A DNA stretch of 64,000 nt, taken from NCBI GenBank assembly GCA_029834535.1, contig JAQMWT010000361.1, positions 1 to 64,000 of the forward strand, given 5' to 3'. Made by a program: the position numbers and the translations under genes. The first letter of the stretch is position 1. Every line of letters starts with the position of its first letter. The stretch is from Chrysophaeum taylorii. Its lineage: Eukaryota; Sar; Pelagophyceae; Pelagomonadales; Pelagomonadaceae. Shown one piece after another: positions 1 through 8,575 of the stretch. The notes beneath the pieces are model-generated. The model was not told the DNA's origin. It saw nothing but the letters and a program-made list of their open reading frames with translations, and did no database searches.

Positions 1-2182
1 CCTAGGTTCGGATCCTCTATGCGAGATTTCGAGAATGGTCATCCTCCCGGATCTCCGTGGTGCCGACGACATCCATCCTGCCTCATGTTTCTTTCGTTGG
101 TCAAACGAATGGAGCAGTTACTATTAGGAAGCACGAAATACGACCTCGGGTACGATTTTGGATTATGCGACGAGAAGCTTATTTTCGCGTTCTGAAGTGA
201 CCATTGGGAGTTCTCAAGATCGGACTAAATTTCACCGCCTCGCCACCAGACAGCAGAATTGCCTTTGACATGATCATTCGAATGCGACTCCTCAGGTATG
301 CACAGATGGGTCCCGGACAGCTAAGCTTGCTGTGCAATACGGAATGTCCAAACTTGGAGCCAGGTGGTAAACCGTGAGTTATGACAGTCTATATTGCGTT
401 CCCTATTCGTTATCAGAGCGAATCCCATCACATTCCTCCCGGTGATCAACATGCTGGAAAGCTAAAGACCCTTGATGCCTGCAACGCGGAAGATATCATC
501 CCATTTCACGTACGTGACGAGTATCGTTTCTTCTTCCAAGCCAACCGTACGTCTTGGAGATGGAGTGCGATGTGCCGCGGGAAAAGAGAGAGTCGCGTTT
601 CCGACCTTATCGGTCACTCCTCAAAGATCCTCCGCCTTGTAACCTGTTCCTATCATCAGCTGTACACAATTGTGCGATGACCCAACGCAGACTTCATGTG
701 GCTGTGGAGACACATTGGTGACGAACCCATTGGTATCGACCCCCACCCGAAGTCCCGGTGGTCGAAGGCGAGACATGCCGCTGAAGGAGGATTGTGTGGT
801 CCACATGCACCTTAGAAGCCCATGCTGACGTGTGGCATTGCCACTCTTACGGCGCTGTTGACGACGATGAAGGTCGAGAGGGGTCCTTGAGTGACAGACC
901 TCCTCTCGACACCTCCCTCTGCATGAAGTTCCCACCATCACCCACCATGTATCTTTCGCGCAATTTCTACCCGGCTCTGCTCTCTACGCACCCCTCCTTG
1001 GTTTGGATACCCATCACCTACACCTTTGTCGGTCGTCGCTTGCTTGGCGCTGGAGAACCACTTTGGGTATCCGTCGATGCAATTAGCTATATGGCAGTTC
1101 ATTTCGCTTGTGGCCCTATGCCTTGGATGCTTGTCCCCCCCTCCCAGCCGAGCCACCTTTTGAACTCAGTTTCCGGAAAGATTCCCCTATGTTTGGCATG
1201 AGTTGGTGAATCTCAATCGGTCGGCATACGCCTTGGTGTTGTCGTATTACAACTCAGATTCATTTTGAGCACTCTTATTTTCACGCCAGTCCGCCGTGTA
1301 GTCTATGGATCGACTGCCAATTGCACTACAGGGACGCACGCAAGGGCGCTACTATTACTTCTTCTTGGGTCCTGCGTCATTTCCGCAACGCACCTTATGT
1401 GATTGGACGATGCGCACTCCGAGCAGGAACCATCAGTGATCCCTTTTGTGGCATCACCAATTTTTATGTGCCGCGTATTGTTGATTTCTATAGTACCGCC
1501 CAGAGCTGCTGTGCTCGCGCACGCGCCTACTTGCTTGCAATGTTCGCTGGAACTGCCGTTATTATATTCGCGTGTACCACCGAATTTACGGGCACGTTTT
1601 GGCCCAGCGTTGGGATTTACAGGTGGTCACCCCTTTCATTATAGTGAACAGTTTCTTCTCATCTACGCGCCCGCTATCGGCCCTGCCTTCACGTTGACCG
1701 CGCAATAAGCGTCCGCTTAGGACCTCATTTCTCGCACACCCGTCCACTCCCACTTTACAGATGCACCAGAAATTATGACCGTGTCCTGCTACGTGGCAAT
1801 GGGGTGCGACAGTTTCCGAGACAGTAGCTATGAAGATGCTTGGCAGTATGGTGCCACCCGCGACTATGACGCGGATTGCGCTAGCAGTGCACAATTCGTT
1901 TGAACCTTCACTTCGAAATTTGGGTAAGTTGCGGAATATTGCGACGACTACGCTAGCCCAACCTGATCACCATATTCTACGGTTTTCACCTTTTGCTGTA
2001 GAGTCGCGCATTCCAACGCTCGACCCTGCCACTCGAAGTGTATCATGGATTGCGCGCGATGAACTCCATTCTCCTGCGAGTCCTGCACCATCAGCTGCTG
2101 CCACCACCACCCGGCCACCACCTTCAGTTACATCGCCTGGGACGGCTTCATCTTTTCAGGGGGCACCGTCGCCACTGCTGTT
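1..2182. other. No supportable gene; probable decayed repeat DNA
   Basis: This stretch has only short, mutually inconsistent reading frames without recognisable motifs, and it is visibly less GC-rich than the gene-dense part of the window. It lies directly upstream of the Ty3/gypsy pol fragment, so it may hold the decayed gag and protease part of that element. I could not find a zinc knuckle, a protease motif or a long terminal repeat in it. Confidence 0.4.
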
Positions 2183-4436
2183 ATGCAGGGCAACCAAGTT
2201 GATAACCAGCCCTCCGCAACTGCTGAAGAAGAAGGCACCGCGAAAGAGCGACCAGCGTATTTCAATACGTACGACGTTCCGTGGGCGGACGCGCCTCACG
2301 ACGAACATGGTCAACCTTCACCGGTGATGCCTCCTCATTTAGCGGATCAGGAGAGCATGCAGGTCATCCCTCCGACCGTCGCGCAGGTCGAAGAGGTGAT
2401 GACTGATTTGGGTATTACAGAGCATCCTGCTTTAGATGATGACGAGAAGCTGATGATGAAGCATTTAATCTCGTATTCGTGGGCATTTTTCGATGATGTG
2501 ATGAGACCTGTTGATTCACCTGAAGTGACGCTCCGGTTCAAAGAAGAGAACCGACTCCCGTCAAACTCTCGCCACATCGGTTGTCGAAAGAAAAGATTGA
2601 ATGTTTGCGGATGCAGATTGAAGCATGGACCCGAGACGGAGTTATTCGTCCTGCGAATTCTCCGTGGGGTTTCCCTATTTTGATGTTGCCTAAGAAAGGT
2701 GCTGAGCCTGGCACTTCCAATGCTTACAGAGCAGCTGTCGACCTACGGCGCCTCAATGCATTGCTCAAGGATGATAGCTGGCCGAGTGTGAGCATGGCTG
2801 ACGCGTTGATGTTTCTCATTGACAAGTTTTGTCGTTCCAGTTTGGATATTTGTTGGGGCTATCACAATTTACGATTGTCGCTGGATGCACAAGATGTGGT
2901 CACCTTCACTAGTCCTCTGGGAGCGTACAGCTACATGCGTCTACCTTTGGGAGTCAAACCAGCCGGAAGTTTGTTTTGCAAGCAGTTGAACACTGACTTG
3001 TCGCAATGGCTATATCGTGACCTCGTGGAATATATCGACGATATTCTCGCCGGTCACGCAGATACAAAGAATCACTTGCAGTGCCTTGTGCAAGTTATTC
3101 CCCATCTCGCTTTGAAGGGGTACAGCGCCAAGATCAAGAAGATTCATTTTATGCAAGAAGTCATTGAGTTTTTGGGTCATTTATCTATCCCGAACGGACT
3201 TCTTCCATCACCAAGGTCTTTAGAAGCCATCAGACACATGCCAATTCCTGGCACTTTGTCGGATGCTGACCCTAAGAAGCAAGTGCGATCTTCCCTTGGA
3301 ATGGGGAGCTTTTGCCGGCGTTATGTAAGGAATTTTGCGAAAGTTGCAGAGCCATTAAGACAACTGACGTTGCCGGACGTGAAATTCAAGTGGGCGAAAG
3401 AGTGTCAGGAAGCTTGGGATGCCATCATCGAGGCTATTGTCATGTCGAAGGGCGTCTACCATCCTGATTACTCGTTGCCTTTTTACATTCGAACTGATGC
3501 TTCCGCGCATGGGTTGGGTGCTTACCTATTTCAAAAAGTACCAGTCGTTGACGACGATGGAAGAGAAAGAATCGAAGAGAGAGTTATCGAGTACTGGAGT
3601 CGAACCGTGCCTAAGTCGATGAGGAAGTATGATCCTCGGCGCTTGGAACTCCTCGCAGTACTCTCTGCTCTCGAAAATTTCCGATTTTATATCGAAGGTC
3701 ATCATACGAAGTTAGAGACGGATCATCGTAATTTAACGTTTCTGCGAGATTCGAATCATACGTCTGGACAGTTAGCACGATGGGCTATGCGGCTTGCTGC
3801 GTTCGACCGGGAGCTCGGATACAAACCTGGAAGCTCCCCTGGCATGCGTATTCCGGATTGTCTGTCGCGCAACCCTATCGACACATTGATCGAGAAAGAT
3901 GAAGACGGGGAACCGATCAATGAAGCTTTTTTGATTTTCCAAGAAATCCCCACCGATGTCCCTGGCACCGCTTGCTTCATCTTCTCTTCGATGACGATGC
4001 CTATGCTGACGGACAGCGGACCCACCGCAGCTATGGTAGCAGTTAGTACGCGACAGAACGTACAACCGCCTCAATTCTCGTACGAATCTGAGCCAGTTGA
4101 ATCCGTCGAACGTCTCCCTTTTTCGGATCAAGCGGAGGATGAGATCACTCTCGATGAGATAGCGAAAGAACAAGCTGACGGATTACTACTCGGACATTGA
4201 GCGGATTTTTGTGCGTCTCAAGACAAAAAGCGAGCCCAGGAGACCACCCACAGTCTCCGAAAAGAGGCAGAAAGAAGGCCGGAGAGACCAACCATAGTCT
4301 CTGAGACCAACCATAGTCTCTGGCGAGGCAAAAGGCTTGTGCCGTGTAAGTCCGTCGCACCGGTCAACCGCGCAAGTCGAACAGTATCCGGCAAATTTTG
4401 CTGTTCGACGAGAAGTTTTGGTGTTCGAGATAGCCG
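2183..4436 (+). mobile_element. Ty3/gypsy-type retrotransposon pol fragment, frameshifted
   Basis: This is the reverse transcriptase and RNase H part of a Ty3/gypsy-class LTR retrotransposon. A first frame (about 2183-2577) gives the acidic linker that precedes RT in such elements. A change of frame near 2565-2578 leads into the RT frame, which runs to a TGA at 4198-4200. RT signatures are the first catalytic Asp in SLDICWGYHNLRL, then YIDDIL; RNase H shows YIRTDASAHG, the Glu in RRLELLAV and the Asp in LETDHRNL. Frame-consistent codons continue after the TGA for about 78 codons, to about 4436. No integrase, gag or LTR was found, so the copy looks truncated and dead. The frame change could in principle be programmed, but missing domains favour decay. 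Confidence 0.85.
4240..4319. repeat. Three hairpin repeats GAGAC-N8-GTCTC
   Basis: The 18-bp unit GAGACCAACCATAGTCTC occurs twice almost head to tail (about 4285-4319), with a diverged first copy, GAGACCACCCACAGTCTC, at 4240-4257. Each unit is an inverted repeat with a 5-bp stem and an 8-base loop. They lie just after the retroelement stop codon. Confidence 0.7.
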
Positions 4437-4575
4437 TTGATATCCGAGAGAAACCGCACCATGGAAACTAGAGGAGACTGGCGTTTGTTCTGCGACCGCT
4501 TCTGCTTAAGAACGACGCTTAAGACCAGAAGACAAAGATCCTGACGGAGGTAGCTTCAAACGCCTACGACCAAAC

Positions 4576-4728
4576 ATGGAGGGCTGTGAACCCTGTGTGA
4601 CTGATTTTCGCCCGGATGAAATCGATGTCCTCGTCACTAACTTCGGTCTCCACAGCAACAAAGTTCCTGCTGATGTAGCTGAACGAGCTTATCGTACCAT
4701 TCGTGAGCGTGGCCTTCGTCACCCTTGA
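4576..4728 (+). CDS. Possible small ORF, 50 residues, unknown
   Basis: An ATG-initiated frame of 50 codons starts MEGCEPCVTDFRPDEIDVLV and ends RTIRERGLRHP. Its amino-acid mix looks protein-like, with acidic and hydrophobic residues alternating, and the frame stays open upstream of the ATG for several codons. It lies about 375 bp after the gypsy RNase H stop, so it may be a remnant of the same or another mobile element. I do not recognise it and have no functional evidence. Confidence 0.2.
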   Translation: MEGCEPCVTDFRPDEIDVLVTNFGLHSNKVPADVAERAYRTIRERGLRHP

Positions 4729-5104
4729 AGTCGAGGACAACTTCATCTCAAGTAGGGGGCTCCTGTGGCAGTAACGCCCATTTCCCTCACTTGCCTGCCT
4801 GCCACCTGACTGACCCTGATTGTTGCCCTGGTATTGATCTTGCGTTTATGGGGGGGGCTGTCATCTCGACACCTTCACCTGCGCTTCCACTGGACCCAAT
4901 GTACCGGGCATTTGTATTGCTTTCTTGCTGTCTTCTTGATATTACCCTCTTTTGATTGTCCGATTTCGTGATGGCGTGAGGTATTACGCTGAGATCGGGC
5001 GTGTGGTGGTTTCACCCGCGGTTCGGGTTGGGAGGAAGGGTTGTTGAGGCCTCCGGTCCGGCCAGGAGGGGCGGGTATCTGAGAAAACCACTACAGGGGT
5101 GTCT
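4729..5104. other. Nothing recognised
   Basis: No reading frame, RNA gene or repeat that I can name is visible between the small ORF and the GT-rich repeat tail. Confidence 0.3.
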
Positions 5105-5290
5105 TTAAATGTCGACTGCTAAGAGGGGGGTGTGTGTGGGGGGCATAAGAGGGGGTGTGTGTGGGGGGCATGAAGGATGTGGGGGGTTTGTGGGATAGGA
5201 GGGATGTGCCTGACGGGCGGGGATAAGTACGCGGGCCCTAGTCGAGGTCATCGCCGAGTCGTGGGGCATAAGAGGGGGTGTCCGTCCGAC
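5105..5290 (-). repeat. GT-rich repeat tail, second copy near 55.6 kb
   Basis: On the minus strand this segment reads from a TGCCCCACG start, through a conserved middle (ACTTATC and CGCCCGTCAGGCACATCCCT, then a CCCACA-rich run), to CCCCCCTCTTAGCAGTCGAC followed by ATTTAAAGAC. The same order and most of the same bases occur at 55606-55760 on the plus strand. The CTCTTAG-N-AGTCGA end motif also occurs alone near 6350 and 57412. These are parts of one dispersed repeat family, probably a mobile-element terminus. The CCCACA-rich part varies in copy number between the two sites. Confidence 0.8.
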
Positions 5291-5310
5291 CACAAGGACT
5301 TAGGAGTAAA

Positions 5311-5680
5311 CAAGTGCAGGCCAGTAAGTTCACCTAGTCCTAATCTCTAACCTCAGTAAGTTCACCTGTTCACCTGGCCCCGTTAAGTTCACCTAGTCCC
5401 AATCTCTAACCCCAGTAAATTCGGCGTAAACCCAATCTCTAACCCCAGTAAGTTCGGCGTAAACCCACACCCACTCACCCCACTCTCCTTTGAGCTCGTC
5501 GCTCTCACCCCTGCCAATCTAAGCTGCTTTGATCCGCACACGCCGCTAAGCTTTGAGTTTACTCTAAAAGCCCCAGTAAGTTCGCACTTTGTCTCAGTAA
5601 GTTCACCTGGTCACTTAGTTCACATAGTCCCAATCTCTAACCCCAGTAAGTTCACCTGGTTCCAGTAAGTTAACCTATAG
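5311..5680 (+). repeat. Minisatellite with GTAAGT-bearing units, copy 1
   Basis: The array is built from variants of CAGTAAGTTCACCTGGTCCC, often followed by AATCTCTAACCC. About seven units carry an exact GTAAGT. It is interrupted between about 5460 and 5575 by a minus-strand R-element. The units are diverged, so this is an old array. I see no protein-coding content. Confidence 0.85.
5462..5570 (-). repeat. R-element, copy a
   Basis: Read on the minus strand, this runs from AGAGTAAACTCAAAGCTTAG, through GGATCAAAGCAGCTTAGATT and GGGTGAGAGCG, to GAGAGTGGGGTGAGTGG. It matches 55771-55885 (plus strand) over about 110 bp with only scattered differences, and it is repeated at 6555-6665. Confidence 0.85.
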
Positions 5681-5689
5681 TGCGCGTGT

Positions 5690-6285
5690 AGACGCCGGGA
5701 TGGGGCTTATCGGTATTGCGCAGCAGGTGTGGGGTAGGGTGGAGTCGTCGACCCAGAAGAGGGTATCCTCGGGGTTGCCGATCGACAGAGAGCCACGTAG
5801 AGCTGGACGTGGCAGAATACGGGCTTGTGGGCAAGAGGACGCCGACCTCGCAGGGCGTCTGGCCCTGGCTCTTGTTGATCGTTTGGCGTCGGCGGGCCTT
5901 AAGGGATACAGGTTGGAGGAGCCTCGGTGACAACGACACGATCGATCATGTATCTGGTACCGTTGCAGTGGCCGTGCGACGGGTCGAGGTTGCGAAGACT
6001 TTAAGCTCGCGATCAAAGTCAGCATGCCGTTGGTTGTCAGGGAGTTGAAAACTCTACTGTAAAGAGCGAGGCGTCGTCTTCCGACCCAGCCTAGTCAGCC
6101 GAAAAGAACTCCGACGCCTCGTCTCCGGGAAAAAAAGGCCGCGGTCATGCGCGCGTTGTCAGCATCGACAACATCGTTTCGACGGGGCGTGAGAATGGCG
6201 CGCTGAAAGAGCCGCCGCGGGTCGTGGAAATAGTCTGCGAGGTCGCCGTAGACGGCTTGGAGGATCACTGTCTGGCTCTCGCGCC
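5690..6285 (-). pseudogene. Dead PIF1/Helitron-type helicase fragment, copy 1
   Basis: The minus strand encodes, across several frames, the C-terminal part of a PIF1-family helicase of the kind carried by Helitrons. In order, the pieces are QAVYGDLADYFHDP with RAILTP (conserved region before motif V), then PGDEASEFFSAD followed by a TAG at 6093-6091, then RNLDPSHGHCNGTRYMI, then TINKSQGQTP and VGVLLP (motif VI region). At least two frameshifts and the stop separate them, so no protein can be made. The N-terminal helicase motifs and the Rep/HUH domain are absent. The same stop codon is present in copy 2, so the fragment was already dead when it was duplicated. Confidence 0.85.
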
Positions 6286-6420
6286 TACCTGATCCTTACT
6301 CTCGCGCCTACCTGATCTTTACCCTAAATCGAGGGACAACACCCCCCCCCTCTTAGTAGTCGACATTTAAAGACAAAAAGACAAACAGACAGACAAACAT
6401 CTGTCGATTAGTAGTTAAGA

Positions 6421-6770
6421 CAAGTGCAGGCCAGTAAGTTCGCCAGTAAGTTCACCTGGTCCCAATCTCTAACCCCAGTAAGTTCACCTGGCCCCAGTAA
6501 GTTCACCTAGTCCCAATCTCTAACCCCAGTAAGTTCGGTGTAAGCCCACTCGTGCTCACGTCCACTCACCCCACTCTCCTTCGAGCTCGTCGCTCTCACC
6601 TCCGCCAATCTAAGCTGCTTTGATCCGTACACGCCGCTCGCCTTTGCGTTCACTCTAAAAACCCCTGTAAGTTCACTTGGTCTCAGTAAGTTCACCTGGT
6701 CACTAAGTTCACCTAGTCCCAATCTCAAACCCCAGTAAGTTCACCTGGTCCCAGTAAGTTCACCTACCGT
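6421..6770 (+). repeat. Minisatellite with GTAAGT-bearing units, copy 2
   Basis: This is the counterpart of the array at 5311-5680, with about nine exact GTAAGT hexamers in variants of CAGTAAGTTCACCTGGTCCC. It is interrupted by the second minus-strand R-element (6555-6665), in which the hairpin core has decayed (CGTTCACTCTAAAAA). Confidence 0.85.
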
Positions 6771-6779
6771 GCGCGTGTA

Positions 6780-7365
6780 GACGCCGGGAGGGGGCTTATC
6801 GGTATTGCGCAGCACGTGTGGGGTAGGGTGGAGTCGTCGACTCAGAAGAGGATATCCTCGGGGTTGCCGATCGACAGAGAGCCACGTAGAGCTGGACGTG
6901 GCAGAAGACGGGCTTGGGCAAGAGGACGCCGACCTCGCGGGGCGTCTGGCCCTGGCTCTTGTTGATCGTTTGGCGTAGGCGGGCCTTAAGGGATACAGGT
7001 TGGAGGAGCCTCGGTGACAACGACACGATCGATCATGTATCTGGTACCGTTGCAGTGGCCGTGCGACGGGTCGAAGACATTAAGCTCGCGATCAAAGTCA
7101 GCATGCCGTTGGTTGTCAGGGAGTTGAAAACTCTACTGTAAAGAGCGAGGCGTCGTCTTCCGACCCATCCTAGTCAGCCGAAAAGAACTCCGACGCCTCG
7201 TCTCCGGGAAAAAAAGGCTGCGGTCATGCGCGCGTTGTCAGCATCGACAACATCGTTTCGACGGGGCGTGAGAATGGCGCGCTGAAAGAGCCGCCGCGGG
7301 TCGTGGAAATAGTCTGCGAGGTCGCCGTAGACGGCTTGGAGGATCACTGTCTGGCTCTCGCGCCT
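6780..7365 (-). pseudogene. Dead PIF1/Helitron-type helicase fragment, copy 2
   Basis: The minus strand carries the same helicase remnant as copy 1. The clearest run is TINKSQGQTPREVGVLLPKP followed by VFCHVQLYVAL, which corresponds to the Helitron signature around motif VI. NSLTTNGMLTL and DPSHGHCNGTRY appear in two different frames. The TAG after SAD (7172-7170) is shared with copy 1. An 8-bp deletion relative to copy 1 before DPSHGH adds an independent frame change. Confidence 0.87.
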
Positions 7366-7418
7366 ACCTGATCCTTACTCTCGCGCCTACATGATCCTTA
7401 CCCTAAATCGAGGGACAA

Positions 7419-7453
<35 letters not shown>

Positions 7454-7511
7454 AACATCTGTCGATTAGTAGTTAGGATTCAAAAGTTCAAGGGTTAGCC
7501 AGCAGCACGAG

Positions 7512-8225
7512 ATGCGACGCCGGTTGTGTCTCGTGGGGTTGTTGATCTCGCGGCGAGGATCGGCGTTCGCCCCTGTTCGCGTTCGGCACTTCATCAACTT
7601 GACGAACGGGCTCGAGGCGCTCGAGGCGCTGGACGCCGCGGCGCTCGCGAACGTTGGGTTCGTCCGCATCCAATCCTCGCACTGCGAGGCCGGCGCCTTC
7701 TACAGCGTTTTGGAGAACTTGGACCACAACTTGCTCTTCCACCTCGCGACGGGGGCGACGTGCGTGGTCTACGACCTCGGGAGCCGCGAAAGCCTCTGGC
7801 CCTCGCTCGAAGACCACCAAAGTCTCGGCGCCGAGAAAATCCCGCGAGCCTTATGGTGGGGCCTCGAATGGTCCCGCTACGCGCTCGCGCGCCTCTGGCG
7901 CCTCGAGGACGTCAAAAGGCCGCTGCTTCGAGGTTACGACACGACGGCGCTCTTTAACCAGAAGTTCACCCGGATCCCAAAGCCACTGTACAAGCGTTTG
8001 AAGTACTATCGCAAGTTCGAGCCAACCCGCGTCGATCTGCGCGGCGTCTACCGCCCAGGCGGCACGTCCTACGACGGCGATGACCAGGCGTATGCCGCCA
8101 TGGTGCGTCGTTGGTGCGACTCGCTTCCTTCCGGAAGCGACGAAAGCCTCGTTTTGCCACCCGGTTTCCTCGAGTACCGACCAACCGATTACGCCGCAAT
8201 CGGTCGCGCGGCGGCGCGCCCTTAG
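7512..8225 (+). CDS. Conserved plastid-targeted protein of unknown function
   Basis: The 237-residue product starts with a short hydrophobic segment (LCLVGLLI) followed by GSAFAP, which matches the ASAFAP signal/transit cleavage motif of complex plastids, so import into the plastid is inferred. The mature part begins RHFINLTNGLEAL and has conserved-looking blocks VRIQSSHCE, LDHNLLFHLATG, CVVYDLGSR, LWWGLEWSRYALARLW and KRLKYYRKF. I do not assign a Pfam family. The first ATG of the frame, at 7512, was chosen because it gives the targeting peptide. The gene begins only 37 bp after the transposon zone, so its promoter must lie within or beside the duplicated repeat. Confidence 0.75.
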   Translation: MRRRLCLVGLLISRRGSAFAPVRVRHFINLTNGLEALEALDAAALANVGFVRIQSSHCEAGAFYSVLENLDHNLLFHLATGATCVVYDLGSRESLWPSLEDHQSLGAEKIPRALWWGLEWSRYALARLWRLEDVKRPLLRGYDTTALFNQKFTRIPKPLYKRLKYYRKFEPTRVDLRGVYRPGGTSYDGDDQAYAAMVRRWCDSLPSGSDESLVLPPGFLEYRPTDYAAIGRAAARP

Positions 8226-8575
8226 ACAACAACATCAACGGTGCGGTGGTGGCTACATACCATCGATTGTTACTCGCAGTGTCGTGGGGTGTCCACACCA
8301 TGTCGGTAAGTTGAAAATAACTATCTCTCGTTTAGGAACATATGAGTAGGGAACAGCGACGACGATTTTTTCTTCTTCGCAGAGGAGCTCTGCTCTTCTC
8401 AACGAGATACATCGCGCGCGCGAAGAAACAGCCCATGGGAAAGCAATAAAAGAGAAAGTTAGGGGGATACGAAGAGGAGTAGGAAGATGGAAAATAAGAA
8501 AGGAGGTATCGCCTCGTGAGAAGCGAAAGTATGCCCGCCCGCCGCCAGGTCGCGCTGCTCGCTCCGGGGGTAACA
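8226..8575. other. Intergenic, convergent gene ends; nothing recognised
   Basis: This 350-bp stretch separates the 3' ends of two convergent genes. It must hold both 3' untranslated regions and polyadenylation signals. No coding or RNA feature is visible. Confidence 0.4.

Larger units (their letters stand above)
5311..6420. repeat. Tandem duplication, copy 1 (1.11 kb)
   Basis: This unit starts at CAAGTGCAGGCCAGTAAGTT, and the next copy starts with CAAGTGCAGGCCAGTAAGTT at 6421. Both copies share, in order, the GTAAGT minisatellite array, a minus-strand R-element, a dead helicase fragment and a CAGA-rich microsatellite. Identity is high through the helicase part. Small indels distinguish the copies, for example a CTCTTAG end motif near 6350 that only copy 1 has. 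Confidence 0.92.
6421..7475. repeat. Tandem duplication, copy 2 (about 1.06 kb)
   Basis: This is the second copy of the 5311-6420 unit in direct orientation. It ends in a longer CAGA/CAAA microsatellite (about 7415-7460) and CATCTGTCGATTAGTAGTTA, which is also the end of copy 1. The next gene starts 37 bp further on. Confidence 0.92.

Noticed and set aside
1-5104. Long terminal repeats flanking the gypsy fragment
   Set aside because: I compared the flanks for long direct repeats and TG...CA ends and saw none, so the element boundaries cannot be set.
5311-6770. CRISPR array
   Set aside because: The repeats are near-contiguous minisatellite units without uniform unique spacers, and the DNA is clearly eukaryotic nuclear.
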